A stretch of 64,000 nucleotides of DNA from Anas platyrhynchos (Eukaryota > Chordata > Aves > Anseriformes > Anatidae), in the NCBI RefSeq assembly GCF_047663525.1, contig NC_092597.1, forward strand, positions 22,088,001 to 22,152,000, written 5' to 3'. A model generated the notes under the pieces. It was not told the DNA's origin, did no database searches, and saw only the letters and a program-made list of their open reading frames with translations. The first letter of the stretch is position 1; each line of letters opens with the position of its first letter. The position numbers and the translations under genes are program-made. Below, piece by piece: positions 46,401 to 58,250 of this stretch.

Positions 46401-49400
46401 TACAGCGGCAGGCAGAACTGAGAACAACTCCTCCAGCTTGTTCCTGTGTCTTCTGGGCTTTGACACGAGCTTCCACCCCCCCGTGGGTTAGCCTCCTCCC
46501 CTGTGCCTGCGGTGGAGGACACGAGCCACAGAGGGATGCAGACACGCAAGGGACTGCGAGGGAACAATAAGGCTCTGTCTGGCAGCATCACGAGTGCCAG
46601 CCTCGGAGCCCCAGCAACCTGCCTTTTCCGTGGTACGGGTGGATATTGGGCTAAAAAGGAGAAAAACGTTCTTGAAGAAGGCTCGTTCTGCTGCCTTGGG
46701 AGCATCTTCCTGTGCATCCCCCTCCCCATGCTGTTGCTGGGTCTGCGTTAGGTGGCTGCAGCAAGTGGTCAGCACTAAAAGGTGCAGGCTGGAGGGAGAC
46801 TTCAGCTTCTTGTTACTGACGAGCAGCCCCCAGAGCCCTCGCTCTGCCCTGCTGCTCAGCCGCTAGCTGACACCAGCACTTAGTCACAGTCCCAGCTCTG
46901 GGAGGCCAGCAGCTTTTGTCCGGGGCCGAGAATGAGGCACAGAAAGTGGCATTAGAATAGGAAGCTTGAAGTGAGGCAGGAATCCTTCCCTTGAACAACA
47001 TGTACGAAGCTTTCTAAACCCCAGTGTGGGCTGCCAGGTCTTTGCCAGGCAGTGTGACAGCTCAGCTGCTCACAAGTGGAGCTTTCTCATAAGCTTTTGT
47101 AATCACAAAGCTTTGGGGCAAAATCGTTTCCAAACAAAAAAGTTTTTAAGCACACACAAAACCAGGCCTGCTCGGGCTAAAACAAAACCTGGCTGTCACT
47201 GTGTTTTGGAGCCTTGCCTTCCCTTAGGTTCCCCGGTTAGCATGATCCTCCTGTGCCCTAGACAAAGAGCTCTTTTTGCAGAGTGCTGTGGTGCAGGCCC
47301 TAACCTCTCCTCTGGGCTCTTAGGAAGACGTGTGGCCCCAATCACCTTACGTGCAAACTAATCAAACAAACACACTTCCCCAAAATTGCTGCTTAACTCC
47401 CTGCTGGCTGTGCTGTTTGTGAGGGTGCTGCACCTTGTCGTTGTGATGTGCAGGTGCAAAACTGTGGCACTGAAGTGAGCAATAAATGCAGAAAGGAAGG
47501 GCAGTAGGTTTCTAGCAGAATAGCAGGGCTGGATGTAAGGAGATAACGCCTTAGCTCTGCAGAATTTCCGATGCTGCTGCTTTGGTCAGGAGAGCATCCC
47601 AGTAGGGATGTCCAGAGTATAGGTATGTAAGATTTAAGTTGCTGAGACCCAAAACAGTTGCCACTTTGTTGTACCATAAACAAAACAGGAAGCTGCTAAA
47701 AGCATTCAGCTGTCAGTCACCCTGAGCTTTGTCTCCCTCATTTTATACAGTCCGGAGGTTCTGACCCTCTTGTGATTCCAGAATGTGGGGCCTGATTTAC
47801 AAAAAGGCTGAGGCATTGCTCTTGAAGGCAATGCAAAGATGTTGGATAGCTGTAGCATGTTAAATACCTGAAAAACAAAACAAAACAAAACAAAACACAA
47901 ATGAGACCCTTCCAGTATGTGTTTTGGATGAGCCTGTCCATAGCTGCTCACCTCATCTGTGAAAAGCAGCTAATTGCTCTGAAAAGTTATTTGTGAAGCC
48001 CACAGACATTGTGGTGATAAGCAGCAAAGAAGAGATCATCAACAGAATCAGTAATTGTGTCTTCAGGGCAGGGCTTGAGCAGAGTGCACTCAGTAAGACA
48101 TATTGATCAGTAAGAGCACCTCCCCTGTCATTAGGGCCGGTGATAGGAGGAATTTGTGCAGCACAGCTGAGTTCAGGCTGCCTAGGTGACTTCGGGATTG
48201 TCTAATTTTTGAGTGCTTGATTTTGCCACTCGCAGGATGTTCTTTAGCACGAGAGTCTGCCCGTGTGCCTGCACAGAGCAGGTGAAGGCACACAGTGGAG
48301 CTATTTGGATCTAAGCTGGTCTGCCACTTGTAAAGATGGTGTTTCTCTCACCTGAAGGGTACTTTTGGGGCAAAGCTACGCAGTACCGTTCAAACCCCAG
48401 AAATTTTCTGTCTGTGGTGTCTGCTGCTTTATTTTTTCATTTGCAAACGGAAAGATACGGTGAATTCGTTCACTTACGCCGCCCTCGTGCTGCATCCTAT
48501 CCACACGCAGCTGAAGCCAGGGCCCTGGATTCCTGTATCGCTTCTGTTCTGCAGAGCCACAGGAACAGGGAAGCGGGCAGAGCCCGCAGCATGCAGGTTT
48601 CCTACTGCTCTCTTCTCGCAGCCTGTGGGGAAGTTGGGGATAAAGTACTTTATTGCCTTTGAACCACCACAAAACAAGTCGGACTTTCAATCTGATTCAC
48701 TACGCACGGTTTGACCATTCCCTGTACAAATTTACGCTGCCATAAGACCTTCTCCACGTGTTTTGCAGAAGTAAAAAACTCTCACTTTCTTATTTCTGTA
48801 TTTATTAGCGGCGAAAATAAAACTAGAGCAACAAACAGTTCAGCATAACAAAATTCTGTTCGTGGGAGCTGTGATGCGAAATGCTTGCCAAAGTGCAAAG
48901 GAATCTGTAGTTTAAACACAGGTTGGAACTGGATGTTAAATAAAAACTGAAGGGATATACAGAGAGCAGAAAGCTGCCTCTCTGTTCCTGACGAGAAACG
49001 CTTAGGCAAAATTCTCTCTCCACTTTTGCAGGTTCATGATATCAAATTTCAAGCTCCGACTTTGGAAGAAAAGGAATCGTGGATAAAAGCTCTTAATGAA
49101 GGGATCAATAGAGGCAAAAACAAAGTATTTGATGAGGTAAGAGAAACAGTTTTCAACCCCAGTATTTCTGTGTCAGTTCTCATTCACTGCTGTTTGAGCT
49201 AGGAAGAGAACTTGCCCGAGACCCCACGCTGCATGCCAGGCATGGTCAAAGGAAAGAGAAAGCCCATTCACAGCTGGTATGCAGGGCAGACCAAGCTGCA
49301 TCCCCACGGGCTAGGAGCTTTTAGTCCCTCCAGTTCTCAGCCCAAGAAGCTAGAACATGCAGAGAAGTGTTGGAGCCCTTCTGCCTCTTGCTGCTTTCCC

Positions 49401-52400
49401 CTCTCTTCTGGCAGGGTTAGATGCAGGGGCAGCAGGGTGAGTAAATGTGTGCCAGAGGCATGCTCTGTGCTGCTGACAGCTAATGTCTCACTGGGAGGCC
49501 CATGGGACACCAGAGCTCACCAAAGTTAGTGGAAGATGGTCTGGGGGCTTCAGGGGGTTTTGGATCAGCCCCTCAGCGAATGCTCTGATGTTCCCCTGTC
49601 CTGGAGGAAGCCGCTGGGGCACAGAAGCAGCTCCACCAAGTCAGTAAGGACTCGTCTCCCCCCAATGTTGTGATTCTCAGCACCAAGTAGCCTGGAAATG
49701 GAGGTGTTTGGTTAGGACATAGCCCAGTCTTCAAGACTGGAAAAATCTGCAGTGACTCAGTCCAGCAGCTATTCTGCCTCCAGTCTGGAGTCCAGTGGAA
49801 AGTTACTCCGTGGCTTGTCAGCCCGGCTGCTCTCCTGCCTGCCTCTCAGCTGGCCCCAGCACCTGCACGCCCCAGTCCTCCTCTCCTCCTGATGTGCAGA
49901 GGCAAGGATGAAAATCGCACATCCCGGAGGCTGACTAACCGTGCTCAGCTCCCCTTTCGTGTGTGATCAGCCCCAGAGCAAACTGAAAGAGCACTACCAA
50001 TTCTGCAGTTGTTTCTGTAACCGAAAGGAAGTGCACAAAACCACCGCCACGGGAATCACACAAGAGCTGGGCAGGGTAGCTAGGAGACTAAGAAATCAGC
50101 AAGATGTGTCGAGCAGAGGAAACCAAAGCAGTGAGTAAAAGTCAAGGGCTGAGCCCTGTCGGTGTGGTGCTAGAAAATTCAAACCCTGAGAGCTTGGTCT
50201 TTGCTTTTACAAGGCAAAAGCTGGAGGAGAGGCTGAGATGTGCTCCTTTTTTTGCTTGGGTAAATGACATCCAGCGTCAGGTTTTTGCTGGCAGCTGGGA
50301 GCAGCAGGGAGGATGTTACAAAGTGGAGCAGCAGAGAGCTGAGCAGCCAGGCCTGCTCTCACGTTACAGCGGGTGGGAGATGAGATGTCCTGTAACACAG
50401 CGCTGCTCAGCCCTTGCTGGAGACCTGACGCCATCCCTGAGCTGTCCGGAGGGGCACGGCAGTGGGCAGCAAAGCCCAGCACGGCGTGGTGGGGTCTGGG
50501 GTCTTAATCTGGAGGTTCTGCTCCTTAGGAGGACCTGGATACTCAGAGAGAGACAGCTTTTAATTCTCCTTCATTGCAATTAGCATCAGACCTCGGATTT
50601 AAAGTGTTGCTGCACAGGCTAGGCACAAGCTGATGGCTCAGGCTTGGAGCAGCTCCACTGAAAGCTGTAAAAGTGCCCTGCTGTATCAGCCAGGGATTGG
50701 GACCCAATTTTTCCTTTTAAACCCTTCTTTCACCCTCACCAGCTTTTCTTACAGGACAGCCTTGTGGTCCGAAGGGCAGCAAACCGTGCTGACCTTTCAC
50801 CGTCCTCCACACTGGCTCTGACCCTCAGCTGTGGCCAGCAGAAAATGGGAGAGCTGCCCAGAGAGCAGAGCTGCACGACAGCCCTTCCTGGCTGCCCACG
50901 CCTCAACCCAGCACTGCCACCCCTGCCACCACGCTGAGGACAACCTCAGAGTGCCTGGGCTGGCTTTAGAGGCTCTGCTGCCCATGGGATGCCTGTCCCC
51001 AGCCCCAGGAGGGTGGCAGACAGTGAGAAATACCTGCAGTGGGGTTGGGCCCTCCCAAGCTGGGCTGCCCAGAGAGGTTGTGGAGTCTCCATCCTTGGAG
51101 ATCTCCCTGGAGGTCTCCAGGAGCCATCTGGACGTGGTCCTGGGCAACCTGCTCTCGGTGGCCCTGCTGATGGCCTCCAGAACTACCCTCCAACCTTCAC
51201 CACCCTGTGGAACCTCACTGCCCGTGTGTGGGAGGCAGTGGATTTCTACTCTGATGCCGGGAAATGAATTTGTTAATTCAGCTACAGTTGCAATTAATCC
51301 AGGTCACTGCTCACACCTTCTATTCAGCTTCCTGCAGTCATTAGAGCTGTACAAGGGAAGGTCTATTCCGAAGAACTGCTGATACAGTTCACCGTCGGGT
51401 CACGGTTATTAATGGGCTTTCACCTCCGAGATGGCAACAGCAATTTCGGTGCCGTGCTCTGCCACACGCAGGAGCTGTTCCAAGCCCAGGCTGGGGTGGG
51501 GACAGCAAAGCCCACTGGTGCCCTTCTGTGTCCTGCCCTTTTGGCAGAGGGAGGGTTGGTGATTATGGACCTGAAGGTTGGGTGCTTTGCTCTGGAGTGC
51601 CTTTTAGATAAATGCCATTCTGCAGGTGATCGGTGCCTTAAATGTCCATCATGTACTATGGGGCTGTGCAAGCAAACTGTGCCTAAAGTCTGAGGCTAAG
51701 ATTGTAATGGTGGAATATTCAAAAATCTTCCTGGATCCCAACGCTGCGTCCCTTCCTGTGTGCCAACACCACCTTTATAGACAGATCATAAGAAACTAAT
51801 ACCTCTTTTCTTTCCTCTCTCCCTCCCGTTCCCCCTTTTAAAGGTGAAAGTAGACGAGAGCCTTTCCTTGGACCATGTAACTCGGGACAGAGTGAAGATG
51901 ACCCAAGGTCGCCGGCCACCCACGAGAAGCCACCTGAAGGAGGTAGGTGCCCTGCCTGGGGACTGAGCCATCTCCCAGCTGGGACCAGCACGAGCTGCAC
52001 AGCCGCTGCTCCATCCAGCCACCAGCAAACCCCCAGGGAAAACCCAGGTGCCCGGAGAAAGCTCACAAGGAAAACAGCTTCCCCTGGGAAAGACGGTGCC
52101 AGCACCTCTTTAGCAACCCTCCAGGTTCCCATAGATCTGTAACTGCTGCAACGTGTTACGATATATTTAGCTTTCCATACCTCACGAGCCACTGCGCTGT
52201 CTGCTGAGAGCCATTACGGTTTCACTTTAATCAGAAGAGACCGAAGCTCCTATATTTATTTTCTAAGAAGTGATGATTTTTGTAGCCACAATGGTCTGAC
52301 GGCCCAAGAACTGCGTGGTCTGTGGAGAGAAGCAGTATTTTTTATTAAACTAACTGGAAAAAGCAGGCAAGCTCTCGGGTTTACAAACCCTTCCTTCGGT

Positions 52401-55400
52401 CTGAACCAGAATACATTATTCTCCCAGGCGGCTTTATAGACTGGCCTGCCTACTCGTAACTGATTTTCTGGGTCTGTCACTTAAAAAAAGAAGGAAAGAA
52501 AGAGCACCACAGAATAAACCTGCGGTTCATTTCTATGGGAGAAGTTCTTATTAATGCGGGATTCCTGTGATTTACGAATAAGCTTCCACAGACAGATATG
52601 TTAGGAGGCCATTAATCTAAAGCAACGAAGGTTTTTAAATCAAACCTTCTTACTTCACACTTCCCAGGCTCTGAGTTATGTGTCTGCACAGCTCTCAGAT
52701 GACCCTACTGCAGGAAATGAGATGCCCCAGGAGTTTTAACTTTGCATAGAAATGGAGGGAGAGTGTCTCTTCTAGAGAAATGCACGGGGATGGATCCCAG
52801 GTTCCCATCTATCCCTCCAGAAAACAGCAGAACAAAACCCGACAGAAGCTGGAGAAGCAACGCTGTGTAGATTCTCTGATGCCTAGAATGGGTTCAGTAA
52901 GGCAGGAAGCCAGCTCACTGTTTTCATGAGATGCTTCAGATATCTGCAAGAGCTCTCACTTTCGGCCAAATCTGGGGGAAACTGGCTTGCAAATTCAAAA
53001 GCAGGAATGAGGGGAAAGGGGGAGGACAGAGCCTGCAGAAAGATGGGTGTCACAGGTAGCTGCAGCGCTGTGAAGGGAATGGGATGATTTTTTTTTCAGT
53101 GCCAAAGCAGGCCAGGTAAGGAGGGGTGAGGGCCAAGCAGCCAGGATGCAGCTTGCCTCTGTGTGTCTTAGGGGCTGGAAAGGCAAAAGATGCTTCACCT
53201 AAACTCTCCGCGCTGCAGGAGGCTGCCCGGAGCTGCAGCTGGGGCCCTCACACAGGAACTGCCATCACATTTCTGCCCCCAGGGTGCCGAGCTCACACCC
53301 TGTAGCGTGTTTACCGCGTCCACCCTTTTTAGGATATCCCTCCCCTGCTCGAGAGGTTTGCACGCAGCCTGTGGTTTGAAGGTCTGATGGGCTGAGGCTT
53401 GGCCCCAGCGAGGCAGCGGTGAAATCAGGCTGAAGGGAGAGAGCAGAAGGCAACAGTCTTGCAAGAGCATCCCTGCTCAAGTGGCCTCAACACATGCTGA
53501 CCATCCAAAGATTGGTTTGTTTTACATGTTCAAGTGGAAATAGGGCAGTCCTGAAAGCAGCTTTGAGGAAAACATCTGTAAATGAAAGGGGTAGGGAGAT
53601 ACAGCTAACCAGGATGAAGAGTTCAGGTTGTGCAGAGCTGAGAGCACAACACCAAGAGGAGAACAGAGACGCTAAGGTTATGGTGGAGCACGTTTTGAGA
53701 TGGTCTGCTCAAAGGAAGTCGTAAAAAAAATAATTCTGTGCTTTAGTCCTCATTCTTGACTGCTTGTGGCTATTGGCTTTGTTATTCTTGTGCAAGTCGC
53801 TGCGCTATCAGGTGGAAAATAACTCAGCAGCAAAAACGCTCACGGCAGTCACAGAACATGTTGGTCTGGAGGAAAAACGGGGCTGTGCAGAGGGACGGGG
53901 GTGCTCCATTTGATGCTTTCGAGATTTGCCGCAGCGTACGTGAGCTGACCCTGCTTCCTGCTTTGTCGGGTGAAGTGTTCGGGACTCACGATTATCCCAG
54001 CTCATTAAATTCTGGCACAGCAGATCTCACTGGCTTTCACTTAGCAGATGAATGCAATGCTGTTAGAGGGGGGCTCGGGGTGATGCTGCACAGGAGAAGC
54101 TCCGTAGATTGCTCTTGAGCTGTAGAAGCAGCTGCTCTTGAGAGCACCATTTCTGTAATCAGTCAGATTCTCCTGGCAGTTTTGACAGATGTAAGTATAA
54201 ATAGGGGGTGGATGTGTGAAGCAGTAATCCCCTGCCTTCGCCTTTCAGCTTCAGTTTTATGCTGCGAGTGTTTATACCGCTGTATCCATAGCAATTCCTT
54301 GAAGTTAAAGGATTGATGGAATAGAAATTGAAAAAGTTCCCTCTTGTGTTTCAGGCTGCCAAGTCTACGTCAGATGGTATTCTGAGACTAGATCTGGATA
54401 TGGTAGACAATGGACCACCCACCTTTGACTCCACTATCAGCGAAAGTGACAATTCGCCACCTCAGAAAGAAACTCCAAAGCCACCCATGCCGCCTACAAA
54501 ACCCACGGGCACAAAAGAAAGCCAAGATGCAGAGAACAGCGTTTCTGACCAGGAACACAAAACGCCTCTGCCTCCAGATCAGAAGCTTAAGGAAGGCTTA
54601 GCATCAAAGGACGATGTAAATGCCAAGGAAAAGGACTCTGTAAGCAGAGAGGAGAATGTGGAAGAATCCAAGGCACCAGGTGAGGAGAACAGAGAGAAAC
54701 TTGCTGAGCTCAGCAGCAAGGGCACATCAAAACCTCCAGTTCCTCTTCCCAAGAACGTGCCAGACAAGCTAAAAGTGGCTTGGGACCAACCGGTGTCTGA
54801 ACTTGAAAACACAGAAGACTTGAAATCATCAGGAGACGGTAGCAAAGACAGCCCTGCTGAGACTGCTGCTGCAGATGTTACAAAACCTCCTGCTCCTCCT
54901 CCTAAGATCCTGTCAGAAAAGATGCTGGCCACTATGAACTCCAGCCACGGCGACCTGGAAGCTGGGGGCTTGGAGGATCTGGGGTCTGGCAGCTCCGAGC
55001 CCCCGGTGAACGGCGTCGAAGGCAGCAAAGTAGCAGAGTCCACATCCCCAACAGCTGAACCTAAAGAAGAAAACGGGACAAGCTTGGCTGAGAAGGAACA
55101 GCAAAGTTCAGCAGAACAGACACCAAGTTCCTTAGCTACAGAAACAGGCCAGGAGAGTGTAAAAGAAACTATCGAGAGGAAAACCTCCATAGAAAACACT
55201 TCGGGCCTCAAACTTCGCAGTTCGTCTCTGGGAGACTTACTGTCAGATTCCAAAAATACCCAGACAGCACTTCCAGGGCAAAGTATCCCCAAGGATTCCC
55301 ATCACTGCTTAGCTAAAATGGAGGAGAAAGTTGCGAGCGAAAGGGAAAAGGCAGAAAAACTTCTGCAGAAGGTTTTACATGGGGGGCTGGAGCAGGTCCA

Positions 55401-55584
55401 GGAGGGGAACGGACCCCCAGTGATGGCAGAGACATTACTCAACGAGGCAGTAGAACAACTTCGGCAAGCTACGCAAGTCTTGCAAGAAATTAAAGGTCTC
55501 GGAGAACTGAAAAAAGAAGCAACACAGAAACAGAAAGAAAAGCAAAAGGATCTAGTGACTCTCTATAGGAGAAGTGCTCCCTGA
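31484..55584 (+). CDS. PLEKHO2: PLEKHO2, pleckstrin homology domain-containing family O member 2 (complete, six coding exons)
   Basis: Phosphoinositide-binding adaptor of the PLEKHO family, thought to act at the plasma membrane and cytosol. Exons of 9, 153, 117, 105, 99 and 1,230 bases, all in phase 0, join to 570 residues. PH domain at about 22-117 (GWIKKSSGGLLGLWKDRYVQL region through Trp110 of KESWIKALNEGI). A conserved linker follows (HVTRDRV, RRPPTRSHLKE), then a long acidic, Ser-rich region with three proline motifs (202-211, 287-294, 338-345), a SSSLGDLLSD motif (450-459) and a helical C terminus ending VTLYRRSAP. The PH domain and tail match human PLEKHO2 closely and clearly differ from PLEKHO1. 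Human PLEKHO2 is about 490 residues, so the middle is longer here. Start chosen by homology and a good gccATGG context; no in-frame stop precedes it locally. Confidence 0.95.
31507..31566 (+). repeat. 10-base tandem repeats
   Basis: Three gccgtgccga-type units followed by three gttcccagcc-type units, just inside PLEKHO2 intron 1. Confidence 0.85.
31591..31620 (+). repeat. (GGGTT)n short tandem repeat
   Basis: About five to six GGGTT units with one variant. It resembles telomeric sequence but is not TTAGGG. Confidence 0.85.
31858..31922 (+). repeat. CT-rich polypyrimidine tract
   Basis: Runs of TCC and TTC units over about 65 bases in PLEKHO2 intron 1. Confidence 0.85.
35525..35677 (+). CDS. 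PLEKHO2: PLEKHO2 exon 2: first half of PH domain
   Basis: Fifty-one codons, acceptor gcag and donor gtatgg. FGWIKKSSGGLLGLWKDRYV and LVVFEDE are the first strands of the PH domain. Confidence 0.96.
35678..42191 (+). other. PLEKHO2 intron 2
   Basis: 6.5 kb. An A-run sits at 35,893-35,904 and a candidate ancient SINE at 37,738-37,850. No coding exon is seen besides the flanking ones; short open frames lack recognisable content. Confidence 0.75.
37738..37850. mobile_element. Candidate ancient MIR/CORE-type SINE fragment
   Basis: Resembles the reverse complement of the MIR centre: the order cacaattggggaactaag, then gatgagaagtgacttgccca, then cctgtggtgcag follows the MIR order (acagatgaggaaactgag..., ttaagtgacttgcccaag..., gtggcag). 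Clearly diverged. Confidence 0.5.
42192..42308 (+). CDS. PLEKHO2: PLEKHO2 exon 3: PH domain
   Basis: Thirty-nine codons from DEQKCIETVELESYDKCQEV to RSPGKK. The donor used is gtagga at 42,309, set by homology; a stronger-looking gtaaga lies eight bases earlier and would break the frame. Confidence 0.95.
42600..42645. repeat. Duplicated 15-base block with E-box CACGTG
   Basis: ccacgtgctctgggc occurs twice, about 30 bases apart, each with a perfect CACGTG palindrome. Confidence 0.8.
47871..47898. repeat. (AAAAC)n microsatellite
   Basis: Five AAAAC units, perfect, in PLEKHO2 intron 3. Confidence 0.92.
49032..49136 (+). CDS. PLEKHO2: PLEKHO2 exon 4: end of PH domain
   Basis: Thirty-five codons. 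VHDIKFQAPTLEEKESWIKA includes Trp110, the invariant Trp of the PH C-terminal helix. Acceptor gcag, donor gtaaga. Confidence 0.96.
49137..51843 (+). other. PLEKHO2 intron 4
   Basis: 2.7 kb, containing a CR1-like fragment at 51,055-51,215. Otherwise unremarkable. Confidence 0.75.
51055..51215 (+). mobile_element. CR1-type LINE 3' fragment
   Basis: The stretch gggctgcccagagaggttgt, then ggagtctccatccttggaga, then cctgggcaacctgctct and finally ctaccctccaaccttcacca follows the order of the 3' end of avian CR1 elements. Truncated and diverged; the 5' limit is uncertain. CR1 is the dominant LINE of birds and other sauropsids. Confidence 0.8.
51844..51942 (+). CDS. PLEKHO2: PLEKHO2 exon 5: PLEKHO-specific linker
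   Basis: Thirty-three codons; LDHVTRDRVK and RRPPTRSHLKE are shared with both PLEKHO paralogues. Acceptor ttaaag, donor gtaggt. Confidence 0.95.
51943..54354 (+). other. PLEKHO2 intron 5
   Basis: 2.4 kb with no repeat or coding signal that I can support. Confidence 0.7.
54355..55584 (+). CDS. PLEKHO2: PLEKHO2 exon 6: proline-rich/acidic region, C-terminal helix and stop
   Basis: 409 codons and TGA. Starts AAKSTSDGILRLDLDM after acceptor ttcag. Carries the motifs KPPMPPTKP, KPPVPLPK and KPPAPPPK, candidate SH3 ligands, many Ser/Thr sites in acidic context, and the C-terminal helix EAVEQLRQATQVLQEIKGLG. As in mammals, this single exon encodes most of the protein. Confidence 0.96.
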   Translation, partial: AAKSTSDGILRLDLDMVDNGPPTFDSTISESDNSPPQKETPKPPMPPTKPTGTKESQDAENSVSDQEHKTPLPPDQKLKEGLASKDDVNAKEKDSVSREENVEESKAPGEENREKLAELSSKGTSKPPVPLPKNVPDKLKVAWDQPVSELENTEDLKSSGDGSKDSPAETAAADVTKPPAPPPKILSEKMLATMNSSHGDLEAGGLEDLGSGSSEPPVNGVEGSKVAESTSPTAEPKEENGTSLAEKEQQSSAEQTPSSLATETGQESVKETIERKTSIENTSGLKLRSSSLGDLLSDSKNTQTALPGQSIPKDSHHCLAKMEEKVASEREKAEKLLQKVLHGGLEQVQEGNGPPVMAETLLNEAVEQLRQATQVLQEIKGLGELKKEATQKQKEKQKDLVTLYRRSAP

Positions 55585-56304
55585 CACACTCTTCCAAGAA
55601 GCTTGGTTTTTGAAATCAAGGCTAAACGTTTGCCATTTATGATTTGTACCGTTGCTAGGCCAGTGTTCAAGAGGTGGTGTTTTGCTGTGCATGCACCATG
55701 TTTATGGGACAGAACTGAGCTCTCAGTTATAGCCTCTTCCTCTCTTTCTTCATGCTGTACGTACCAGTCCGGTTCTAATCCTCTCAGCACAGCAGAAGGT
55801 TACAGGACAGCTTCAAAAATGTGAATGGTTTTTAGGGACTTGATCCAAAGTACTTTCAAATCAATGGATCAGGCCTTAAAAATTTCTGGTAGTCAAACCG
55901 AGTCAGAATTTTGAAAGGAGCAGAAAGGTTTCCCTAGCAAAAGCCCCCGTCTGTCTGTATTTGCAAGCAGATACCAGATTACACTGGCACCTATCCGGTT
56001 TTTCCACTTCAATCATTTAAAGATAAATCCAGTCAGAGAATATTTTACTTTGTTTATACACTTGCTGGCAAGGTTTCCTGGAGCACCTGGCCCAGTGACA
56101 TCTAGGAATGTAAGGATAAATGGCTTAAACTTCTCCGAGGATGCTCGTAAAACCACATCCACAGTTAGTGACCGCACGCAGAGGCAAGCAAAACTGGCCA
56201 GCTCCTGCCTACGAGGAGTGTCCTCAGACCTAGGCACTCTTCTGAGTCCGGCCAGGCAATGCTCTAGGTGGGCTAAGCCTTGTGTAAATGAATGCAGGTT
56301 TCAA

Positions 56305-56410
56305 TGCATCATTGCCAGGCACGTATTAATTGTCCCTGTTTCATTAACAGGGAAACTGAGGCAAGGATTAAGAGCAGGTTACACTTGGCCTTGGAAGCAG
56401 CGTGTTGCAG
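56305..56410. mobile_element. Candidate ancient MIR/CORE-type SINE fragment
   Basis: Contains attgccaggcacgtatt, then acagggaaactgaggcaagg, then attaagagcaggttacactt, in the order expected for a reverse-complemented MIR. Its place in the 3' UTR makes it part of the mature mRNA if the long form is used. Confidence 0.5.
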
Positions 56411-56804
56411 CAGCACAACATGCTCATTTTTAAGGACCATCCCTACCTGGTAACTCTGAATCCCCACTTTGTAATTGGGAACGATTAGCCAGGCGTTTTG
56501 AGAGCTTGTGTCCAGGAGATGCCCAGGGTCTTTCCAGGAGCGCCTGTCCTTAAGAAGCTCATTTGTTAAGGATGTTCCCTTAGCTGTTGGCTCCCCATTG
56601 TTGGGATGCTAACTGATAGGAGCAGGCATATCAGGCAGCTGGTCTGGGTGAGATCCCTCGTCCTATTCAGCAGGTTTCTACCTGCTGTGTCCTGGCTAGC
56701 CTGAGAGCCACGGTTTGGCACAGGCATCTGCAACTGGAGTATGGAGGGAAAGGCATTTTGTGCGCACAACTTTGGGGCTGGTCCCTGCGGCTTAAGTATA
56801 TGAA

Positions 56805-56810
56805 AATAAA
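56805..56810 (+). terminator. Poly(A) signal AATAAA (proximal candidate)
   Basis: Canonical hexamer 1.2 kb after the PLEKHO2 stop. Confidence 0.4.
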
Positions 56811-58225
56811 AAAGCATTGCTATGTAAGGGGCTGAGGAAAGCGTTGCAGGAGGCTCTGGCACAATTCCCACAGCTCCCCCACCCACCTGCTGAAAGCAAT
56901 CACAATTCCCATGGTTTCTCGTGATTAAAGTTGTGATAAAATCCTGTCTTTGCACTGCTGCTGTACAGTGCTGTACCTGAGCTGAGTCCCCTCTCCTGTT
57001 CCGTACAGTATTTGCTCTCAGGAGAATCGTATGACATCCTGAAGGGCTTCTCCTTTGCTTAAGCCAGACTCTGGAAGCACAGAAAAGGATGATTTTTCCA
57101 GACTGGTTTTAAGGAGTGACACGCTACCTTATCTTTTTTCTCTCATTGTCAGCACTTTTCTTCTGTTATTCTTTGTGTAATTCCCCAGGTTCCACAAGGC
57201 TGCAGTGGGCTGCAAACACCTCCCTTTGCAGCAGCCCAGTGAAGCTTCATCTGCACCTCTTCTTAGGCTAGCCCATGTGCTCTTCAGATCTGAGCAGAGA
57301 AATGTTGTCTTTGGGCTTCCAAATATCCTGATTTTCACCACCCAGAGCCATCAGGACAGGTAGTGAGTGACTAGAGCTGATGCTTCCATATCTTCTGATT
57401 TGGATTAAAGCAGCCAGGGTGGTCTCTCCCCCTCTCAGGACAGCTGTAGACAATGCATGGAAAATCACTTCTGATTCTCTCACGTGGGAGGTTCTCCACA
57501 GTCAGACACTCAGGGCTCAGGTGCCACAAAAGCTTTGCGTTGAGACAAAAAGATTCCTACGTCCTAAGCCCACTGCCAGGCACACAGCCTGGAGGAAACT
57601 CTGGATCTGTGTGATTTGCTGCTGTAGATTGAATGTGAACCGTGGGTCTTACTTGCCTTCCAGATATTTTTAGGACAAGGGCTAATCATATAGACAATAC
57701 TCTGTGCCTATCTGCTATCTAAATGTATTTTTCTGCATGTGCACTTTTGTTTACCGAACACTGTGTGGTATGAATGTGAGCTGTCAGAACCTGGTGCGCA
57801 CTGGAAGTCGAGGGACATCAGCTTCAGAGAGCAGGCAGGCGTTTGCAGGATGCAGGTCTGTAACAAGAGAGAAACCAGATGGGGAAAAGGAGATCACACT
57901 AACAGGAAGACACATGAACCGGGGCAAACTCCGGGTGCAGGTTCATATCCCCAGGTGGAAGCCAGTCCTGACCTCCAGGATGGGCAAATCAAAGCCTGGA
58001 ACTGAAAACTCATGAGCATGGAGGTAATTTATGGGAAGGTCAGTCCCCTAATGCACATACAAATGCTTCTGCTCTCACGGGTGTTTCTTGTGGCAGTGTG
58101 TTCTGTGGGTACCGTCTGGCAAAGCGCTGATGAAGATACCGAGACATCCCTATCTGTTACAGCCAGACCTCCAGGATGTGCTTATATTTACTGTATATTT
58201 TTATATAATACTGGATATTCTAATG

Positions 58226-58231
58226 AATAAA
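58226..58231 (+). terminator. Poly(A) signal AATAAA (distal candidate)
   Basis: Canonical hexamer in a T/A-rich setting (tgtatatttttatataata upstream), 2.6 kb after the PLEKHO2 stop; the best candidate for the main 3' end. Confidence 0.55.
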
Positions 58232-58250
58232 TGTCTGACATTTTACTGAA

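Larger units (their letters stand above)
42309..49031 (+). other. PLEKHO2 intron 3
   Basis: 6.7 kb. Contains a duplicated CACGTG block (42,600-42,645) and an AAAAC repeat (47,871-47,898). No gene within it is recognised. Confidence 0.75.
55585..58250 (+). other. PLEKHO2: PLEKHO2 3' UTR (inferred)
   Basis: Runs from the stop codon to a poly(A) signal at 58,226-58,231. An earlier AATAAA at 56,805-56,810 could give a shorter form. A MIR-like fragment (56,305-56,410) is embedded. The extent is inferred from signals only. Confidence 0.55.
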
